Of a DNA stretch of 64,000 nucleotides, positions 56,412-64,000 are shown one piece after another. The number at the start of each line of letters is the position of its first letter. The first letter of the stretch is position 1. Below the pieces are notes generated by a model, which ran no database searches, had not been told where the DNA came from, and saw only the letters and a list, made by a program, of their open reading frames with translations. The position numbers and the translations under genes are program-made. Origin of the DNA: Epiperipatus broadwayi (lineage: Eukaryota > Onychophora > Udeonychophora > Euonychophora > Peripatidae); assembly GCA_028023455.1 (NCBI GenBank), contig JAQFVV010006221.1, forward strand, positions 889,001-953,000, in the 5' to 3' direction.

Positions 56412-56590
56412 ACAGTAGCAAACTCTCCATACAGTAATGCCACCTAGTGTAAGCCTTAGTAATCAATGGATGCAAGAAGGTTTGTGCATCCATTGATTAC
56501 TAAGGCTTGTACTGAGTGGCATTACTATATGGAGTTTGCTGTTGTTTTAACAGCTTGTGTAAGCATAGGAAATGCTGATCATGTAATGTT
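56412..56590 (+). repeat. Family A hairpin derivative
   Basis: agcaaactctccatacagta and gccttagtaatcaatggatg are followed almost at once by their inverse, giving a hairpin of about 55 pairs with a loop of roughly ten bases. The tail gcataggaaatgctgatcatg follows. The ribozyme and the central body are deleted. Confidence 0.7.
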
Positions 56591-56644
56591 TTAGTGATTT
56601 TAAACTATGCTCTTTATACTTTGTCAGTGAAGAGATTTCATCAC

Positions 56645-56832
56645 ACTGATCGCCATTCTTTATGCTTGCACAAACTGTTTTTCACAGAGACAAAACTCTC
56701 CATACAGTAGGGCCATTCAGTGCAAAACAGAGTAATCAATGCACTAGATAGGGATTTTATGCACAAACTTTTCTGCATCCATTGATTACTTTGGCTTGCA
56801 CTGAGTGGCGCTACTGCATAGAGAGTTTTGCC
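56645..56832 (+). repeat. Family A foldback derivative
   Basis: Head actgatcgccattctttatg, arm caaaactctccatacagtag, a short centre (gcactagatagggatttta) and the inverted arm ending agagagttttgcccc. The ribozyme is deleted. It lies 55 bp from the preceding copy in the same orientation. Confidence 0.65.
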
Positions 56833-57492
56833 CCAGTGACTATAATTCAGTTATATATTTCAGAATGGAATGTTTATTTGTCCTTGTATTTATATTTTAA
56901 TCTGATTATGAGTTTTAAATTCTTATTTTTGTTAAATTAAATGCTTTTTCATTCTTTGTTTGTCATTTTACATTTGGATATTCAGATATTGCATGTTTAA
57001 AAATAGATTGTTATCTTTATATAATTGTCATTCTGAAACTAAAAGTCATATGTCAATGAATGTAAACATCGAGGAATTAATGGATCTATTTTGGGATTGT
57101 GTGAAGTACAGAAAACCTAGCATTTCATAGTAATAACTCAATAACCAGGCATATTGCTAACATCTGTGATGACTTAATATTTGACAACAAATTTAAGGCA
57201 TCATCATTAGGTTACTTTTTGGGATAGATCTTGGGTAGCAATGCTATGTGAGAAACACAAAATACCTATTCTTAAAAATCCATTACATTTGATGCTTAAA
57301 CATGTGATCAATTAGAGACAAATTACTTCTCATTACTTAGACAACCACATTTCATTACTTTTGGTGATCCAATTATGCTCATCAGTAATACCACAAGCTA
57401 TAAGAATAATGTGTTTAATTAAAGATATGAATATTACAGTATGTTTGGGAAAATAAATATGAACAATAGTTAATCAAATCACACATACACAC

Positions 57493-57750
57493 ATATATAT
57501 ATATATCGTGTGTCAGTTTTTGTAAAAACATTATAAAACCCGAAAAAGTTGGAATAAGCGATAAGGCAAACCATATCGCTAGCCACAAATTTGTCATGAG
57601 GGTATTGTCTTACCAATAACAAATAATATATTGAGTAATATCCTCGTGACAAATTTGTGACTAGCGATGTGGTTTTCCTTATCACTTGTTGCAACTTTTT
57701 TGGGTTTTGTAATGTTTTTATGAGAACTGAAACATGATATATATATATAA
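57493..57750 (+). mobile_element. Foldback MITE in a TA repeat
   Basis: Arms of about 105 bp (57507-57610 and 57640-57740), with gacaaatttgtg and gcgat blocks, pair imperfectly around a centre at about 57625. (TA)n lies on both sides, consistent with a TA target as used by Tc1/mariner elements. No coding capacity. Confidence 0.6.
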
Positions 57751-59399
57751 CAAAGAATGAGAAATAAAGATAGGCTTTTAGCTCAGATAAAGGAAGTTAG
57801 GTTAGTCAACATGATTATTAAAAAAAGAAAGTAAAGCATATCTTTAGGAAAGATTTAAAGATGATGATTAGAGACATCAAAGTGGGAAAGTAGATCACAT
57901 ATGTGGATAAGAGCAATCAAGCCATTTATGAATATATTGATAACAACAAAAGAATTTTAAAATGGTCTTTTTTAAATAAAAACATGGAAAAATTTAAATA
58001 AATAAGGATAAGTGGTTACTAGAGAAAAATTATAAAATAAATCATTAACTGAATACAAAGCAATAGTAATTAGTGACACAGAAAAAAAAAAAAACTGACT
58101 TTGGAAAATTATAATTAAATCTTACAAATATTATTCACCAGGATGCATTTTATAGTGTTTTTATTAGAAACTCAATGACATCCAAGAATGTGATACAATA
58201 AAAAAATAAGTCATGATAAAGTTCAATCTAGATTCCTCCATTATTACTAGTAGGAAATAAAAGATAACACAATCAAAATGACAACTGTTGCACATCCCAA
58301 ATTACCAATGAAAATGGACAATGATTTGTCTGAATCTTAAAAAGAAAACAACATAATTTTGTTTTTATATGGTGGAAATCCCAATATAGTGCAAGAAAAT
58401 TCATGTAAAAAATATCTCGACAGATGATAATGAAGGATACAAAATAGTACCACAACAAAACTAATAAATCTTGTAGATGATAAATTAATATTTTAAAGGA
58501 GAACAGGGAAAGAAAAAGAAGCAGGATCTCAGATATGAGTTCTAGTTGTCAGAGTTGTTTAGCCGAACCAGTGATTATTGATAATTGATCAGGAATTTTG
58601 TTGTTGGTCTGACGATTATGAAACAAGTCATGTGATTTTTGTGGGATGTTATGTTTTCAAGCATTGCACTAACCCATTCGCAAGTCTAAAAATATTTAGG
58701 AATATTTGAGTCCATCTCTTTAAGTCTCCATAGTATTTTTGAGAATCAGGATTTAAGATTTTAAATGATCCATACTCAACGATATAATAATTTCATTCAG
58801 CTTTTAAGTCTCAGATGGTCCTAACAAGCAAAACTAAGTACGTTTTAGAAGATTCCATTGCACTTGACTATCAAAATAGGATAAGATATATTTTAATCTT
58901 TATTTTATAAGTAGTAACAATTTTGTCACCTGTTCTGCATGGTATTATGTGGATAGTAAATTAGTCATTAATACTCAAAAGGGTAAGCTTTATATTAATG
59001 GTGATCTTCATTAGATGAAAGTAGTCTGTCTCTTGTTTAATTGGTAGATTAGCATTGATACAAGAGAATGACTAGCAAAAGTGACTTGTGGATTATTTCA
59101 ATATGTGTATTCTTAGACTATTACAGTGTTTTAGCACCGCACATTTAATAGTCATTACTTACTTACAGAATTATTAAAATTATTAGAATTTACAACTGGA
59201 TATTTTTAGATATAAATATATCTATAACGAACTGATATATAAACTGGGTAATACATTTTTATTTTTGTTTCAAAAGCAGCATGCATATCATTGTGATATA
59301 AATAATATTTAGTAAATAAGAATAAACAGAATATGAACATTCGTTGAGTTATAGTTTGAAATATAATGATAGTTTACGGAAAGATTATAAAATAGAAAT
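57751..59399. other. Possible 5' part of the LINE, unassigned
   Basis: AT-rich with Lys/Asn-rich broken frames upstream of the recognisable LINE. It may include its endonuclease region, but no motif is readable. Confidence 0.35.
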
Positions 59400-61545
59400 G
59401 GATTATATTGTAGATAGTATATTTGAAAACTGTAGAAAATATGATTATGTAGCTAATGAAGTAATGAACAATGATTTGAAAAAAGAAAATATTTGTTTGA
59501 AAAAAACCTATATCTGAAAAATAACTTTACTTAAACATTTAAAATATTTAATTAGTATTTATTTTATTTTCTTTTGGTGTTGTCGACTTGATCATTAATA
59601 ATACTAACATGGGCATTAAATCTAGGATCTTTCAATTTAAGCTGACATTCTAACCAACTAGGAAAGTTTTAATAAAAGTATTTGAATCTACATCCTTTTA
59701 GTGCAATTTGTCCATGAATATTTGTAAGATGGAAGGTAGATAAGTGTTGGTGTAGAATTAAAGAATAATTATTAAACAGCAAAAAATGAATATATTGGAA
59801 AAGATGAATATACAGAGAAGATGGAAGAATGTCAATACTAAAGAAGGCAAAGTGCATATAGAAAAATTAATAATGAACTAAGAAGAGAAAAAGATTTAGC
59901 AAAAGAAAAATGGCTGGAACAAGAATGTAGAGATATGATCTGGTATTTGATAGAATTAGAATGGAGATTAACTGATATCAATAATATATTGAAAATGAAG
60001 AAGATATTGAAGTAGATAATAAAGATATGAACATATTGGCAGATGGATACAATACCTATAGAAGTTTTGAAAGATATGGGAGAATTTACTATGAAGGAAA
60101 TAATTGGACTTTGCATTTTGATATATAATAGTGGAATTTGAACTGTAATGATTCCAATTGCAATTGCTAAAAAGACTATGAATATGGAGCAACAAGGGCT
60201 CTGAAAGCGCTGTCTGTAAATCAGAATATATATACAAAAGCCTACAAATTATTACATAAAAAGTTTCACCACAACGCATCAGCGTATTATTAATTAAAAA
60301 GAAGAAAGAAAACTGTTAAATGTAAGTAGTGTAGGACAATAAGTTTGTTATCTGATGCTTCTAAAATTTTATTGAGGATTTTAACTCTGAGAATTTATAG
60401 GAAGATAGAATATTATATTGGTATTGTTGGAACACATGCAGAGAAATATATTGAAAAAGATAAAGGAATTGCATTTGTTTTGTGGATTTGAAAAAATAAT
60501 TGATACAGTAATCTGGAATAAACTTATGACCATCTTAAAAAATAAAAGAATATTTTGGAATGAGAAAATTGATTTAGAATATGTATATTGGGCAATGAAT
60601 AAATAATTAGATTGAAGAATAATGATACCAATGAAGTGAATATAAAAAGAGGAGTTAGGCAAGGATGCAATATGTCACCTGTTCTTTTAAATATTTATTT
60701 AGAAGATATGATAAATAATATATTTAGACTGTGGAAGAGCAAATATTGGAGGTAGAAATAATAAAATTATAAGTTTTGCAGATGATATGACTTATAGTTG
60801 AAGATGAAAAGTGTCTTCAGAATATGTTGAATAAATTGGAGGAGGGATATATGGAATATGGAATGAAGATTAATGTTGAGAAAACCAAGTGTTTATAGAT
60901 AGGGAGAAATGCAAAATGACTGCAAGTTGAAATCTATGATAATATAGTTCAGCAGGTAAAGGTATTTAGATATTTAGGTAATTGGGTGAGGATGGAAGAA
61001 GTGATGATGAAGTTAAAAGAAAAACAACATTGGCAAAGGAGGCATTTACTAAATGAAAGAAAATATTTTGTGAACTTTTGAAGAGAGAATTAAGAAAAAA
61101 TTTAAGTGTTGTGTGTGAAGTATATTATTGCAGGGTTGTGAAATGACATAGTAATAAAATTAGGAACAGATTGAAAGCCTTTTAGATATAATCATGGAGA
61201 AGAATGGAAAAAATTGGATGAATAAAATAAATGAAGTTTTGAAAAGAGTAAGTGAAAAAAAGATTGATTGATGAAATTAAGGGTAGAAAGAGAAACTGGA
61301 TTGGACATATATTAAGAAGAAAGTATAATTTAACAAAGAATATTTGTAGGGAATGGTGAGTGAAAAGAATATGAAAGGATGGAAAAGATTGGGATTGCTG
61401 GATGATATATGAGATGGGAAGAATTACGTGAAATTGTCAATGAAGAGAATAGAGTAGAGAAATGGATGAGTTGATTGCATTCTGGACCTGTTCTTGAGCT
61501 AGAATACAATTGATTGATTGGTTGATCATGTATTAATCTTGTTTT
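59400..61545 (+). mobile_element. Degenerate LINE, arthropod-style reverse transcriptase
   Basis: Readable blocks in order: NNELRREKDLAKEKWLEQEC, IPIEVLKDMGEFTMKEIIGL, RTISLLSDASKILLRILTLR, a FVLW--- linker, GVRQGCNMSPVLLNIYLED (60651-60710), FADDM (near 60775), MKINVEKTKC-like sequence, VFRYLGNWV, then RGRKRNWIGHILRRK. These match palm, thumb and C-terminal motifs of a non-LTR retrotransposon polyprotein. Many stops and frameshifts show it is dead. The FADD catalytic motif survives in sequence only. Confidence 0.8.
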
Positions 61546-61570
61546 GTTGTTTTGTATAACCAATAATAAA

Positions 61571-63290
61571 CTATTTTGTAAATTTTTCAATATTTTGTGA
61601 TTTATTAACTTTCATAATGACCAAATTTATCATTACAAATAAAAAAGATCTGAGATTTATCATTTTATGCACAATTGTCATGTTTGATATATATATCTTT
61701 CTTGTAATGGGTTAATTAATAATTTATAAATTAATAAACTAGCAGATGTTAGATTATTTAATATTTTTTTGTGTTACTTTTCAATTGTCCATTTTAAACT
61801 ATTTAATTTGCTTAATTTATTTATAAGGTAATTTATATCCCCATATTCACAAACAAAAACATCATTAACATTTGGGCATAAATTTTAATATTTGTAACAT
61901 TATTAGTATTAAAAATCTTATTCTCATTCATGGACAAATTTGTGCAATTAAAAATTAGAAATTTATAATTTAATAACTCAGCAGACCTTGTCATATATAT
62001 CAAAACATTTAATATCTTTATTCTGTACCTTTTCAATTATCATACCATTTACAACTTTCTTAAACACTTTATCAATACTATTTATTTATATCAAAACTAG
62101 CAGTTTCGACTGTCCTGCAGTCACATCAGAGCTACAGTATTCAGATATACAATTAATACACTTATATACATAATTAAATACACAAAATAAAACAAAAATA
62201 AAATATACATTTTAACCTGACCATTATAAATAATCATTTCCCATTTTATTACTTTACTCTTAAATAATTCTATCCATATTTATTTTATATCACTTTATTT
62301 TATTTTTTTTAAAAAATTATTATTTATTATAATTATTAAACTTTAACATTTATTCTACTATTTAATACATATTATTGTTATTTTACTTATAAATCAACTT
62401 CTAACCTTTTCTTATTTTTATTAAATGTTTTATAATTATCAATTAACTTTTCCCACATTACAAATTACTTTTAGAAGTTGATTTATAATATAAGTAAAAT
62501 GACAATAATATGTATTAAATAGTAGAATAAATGTAAAGTTTTATAATTATAATAAATAATATTTTTTTTAAAAAATAAAATAAAGTGATATAAAATAAAT
62601 GTGGATAGAGTTATTTAAGAGTAAAGTAATAAAATGGGAAATGATTCTTTATAATGATCAGGTTAAAATGTATATTTTATTTTCGTTTTATTTTGTGTAT
62701 TTAATTATGTTTATAAATATGTGTATAAGTGTATTAATTATATAATTATATATTTGCATATTGTAGCTCTGATGATGACTGCAGGGCAGTTGAAACTGTT
62801 AGTTTTGACATAAATAAATAGTATTTATAAAGTGTTTAAGAAAGTTGTAAATTGTATGATATGTTAAAGTAGAAATCAATACATAGGAAAAGGAAGAAGA
62901 GGAAAATTATATATACCTTTTCAATTGTCCATTTAAAACTTGTATTTACAGGTATTAAAATTTATACGAAGTATATTTATGGTGTTTTTGTTTGTGGACG
63001 TGAGGATAGTATAAATTATCTCATAAACAAATTAAATTGTTTAAAATGGACATTTGAAAAAGATTCAGAATAAAGATATTAAATGTCTTGATGCATATGT
63101 GATAAGATCTGGTTTATTAAATTATAAATTGCTAATTAGACCATTACAAAAAAACAAGAATATATACTATTAAATCAATAGTACCAATTGTACATAAAAT
63201 GGCTGTTTTAGATCTTTTTTTTATTTTATAATGATAAATTATGACATTATGAAAGTGATAAATCACAAAATGTTGAAAAATTTACAAAAG
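61571..63290 (+). mobile_element. Penelope-like element in a 1.7-kb palindrome
   Basis: Arms 61571-62427 and 62465-63290 are diverged inverted copies of each other. Read outward, each arm has a hammerhead-like motif (62132-62101 minus; 62765-62799 plus) and then a broken reverse-transcriptase piece. The right arm gives VFVCGREDSINYLINKLNCL and KWTFEK, then LD-Y-I and LNYKLL. The left arm gives FVCEYGDINYLINKLSKLN and a second piece KILNVLIYMTRSAELLNYKF. The pattern (LN--K-T-EKE, FLDV-I-R, L-YK) is that of Penelope-like reverse transcriptases. All frames are broken. Confidence 0.65.
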
Positions 63291-63349
63291 AGCTGATATA
63301 TAATAATAAACAAATTTGCTATACTTTGTCAATTTAAAAAAGAAATATC

Positions 63350-63535
63350 TATATAATGAATAATATTTCTGTAGTGTAATTTCTCCTATACCACTCTTCA
63401 ATCAAGGTAGGGATTGGTTTCTTTGTGCTTTTAACACCTTGTGTAGGGGTGTAATTATAAACATATGACTAAATGTGTGTGATCCCTAAGATGCACAAAA
63501 TTACACTCCAGAAATATTATTCATCAAGTGGATAA
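63350..63535 (+). repeat. Family E truncated foldback copy
   Basis: Begins aataatatttctgtagtgta and aaggtagggattggtttct as in family E, then closes on itself with the inverse (aaattacactccagaaatat) after breaking at gatgcaca, inside the ribozyme stem III. Confidence 0.6.
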
Positions 63536-64000
63536 TTTTTATTTCGTGTATTTCAAATGCTCAAGCTAAGTATATTTACTATATATAAAAGAGAATTATA
63601 TAACATTTATTTTGTGTTCCATCCAATGTTAACAGATTGATCAATAATTCAAAAAAATGTGATAACTTTGGGGAAAAAAAGATATTGTGTATCAAATTTC
63701 ATGTAAATGTAAGCTTCGTATATAGGTAAATTGAAGTGTAGTATTGAAAAACACGTTAAAAGAACATCAACTTTTATGTAAATATTTAAAAAAATAAGAG
63801 TAATAATGATTTAATAACAGCATCTTTTTTTCCTTCAGTCATGAAAAATAAATAATTTTGCTTTAACATTTGATTTGGAAACAATAGAATTCTTAATGAG
63901 GAAAGAAACTGTAAAAGAAAAAAATTAAAAAACGGTTTTGATAAACGGAAGTAAGAAATTTTTAATTAGTAGATAAATTGCAAATGTCAATATTCATAAA
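63536..64000. other. No features seen
   Basis: AT-rich sequence without recognised repeats or coding frames. Confidence 0.4.

Overview
The window is very AT-rich (roughly three quarters A+T by eye). It carries one spliced protein gene with GT-AG introns of 73 bp to about 11.5 kb, and many degenerate LINEs, tRNA-derived SINEs, foldback DNA elements and Penelope-like remnants. This fits an invertebrate animal nucleus; the LINE styles occur in arthropods and molluscs, but I cannot name a species.

The gene is on the minus strand, from a start codon at 51935 to an exon ending at 13293. Eight exons join in phase to 310 codons that recognisably encode an RPUSD2-type RNA pseudouridine synthase of the RluA family. 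It includes the catalytic HRLDR motif and the MHQIRVHL motif. The C-terminal exon(s) that should follow were not found in the remaining 13 kb, so the gene is partial here. No other protein gene could be supported; most open frames are chance frames or pieces of repeats.

The most interesting content is a set of dispersed repeats that carry type I hammerhead ribozyme (HHR) motifs. Family A (unit about 466 bp) has about eleven copies or fragments. One of them is a three-unit tandem array at 4036-5577. Four insertions are flanked by exact 13-bp target-site duplications. Family B (unit 369 bp) is present as a near-dimer at 46082-46777, inserted inside another foldback element and flanked by a 10-bp duplication. 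Both families have CUGAUGA and GAAA cores, a short self-complementary stem III ending in GUC, a six-base-pair proximal stem I, and an internal loop of 3 and 2 nt. Families E (367-bp tandem) and F (foldback) carry further diverged HHRs. This architecture (small, non-coding, tandem, ribozyme in each unit, target-site duplications) is that of retrozymes, which are thought to move as circular RNAs copied by Penelope-like enzymes. A degenerate Penelope-like element with reverse-transcriptase fragments and HHR-like ends lies in a 1.7-kb palindrome at 61571-63290. Nearly every HHR repeat has an inverted copy of its own sequence at one end, suggesting a shared snap-back step.

Layout: 1-13 kb, downstream of the last visible exon, with family A and F copies, a hAT-like MITE and foldbacks. 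13.3-51.9 kb, the RPUSD2 gene, its introns filled with a LINE (14.4-16 kb), family E, an HHR-like minisatellite (23.9-24.8 kb), SINEs, family A and B copies, and the nested foldback at 45.6-46.9 kb. 52-64 kb, upstream intergenic DNA with LINE fragments, family A hairpins, a TA-flanked foldback and the Penelope palindrome.
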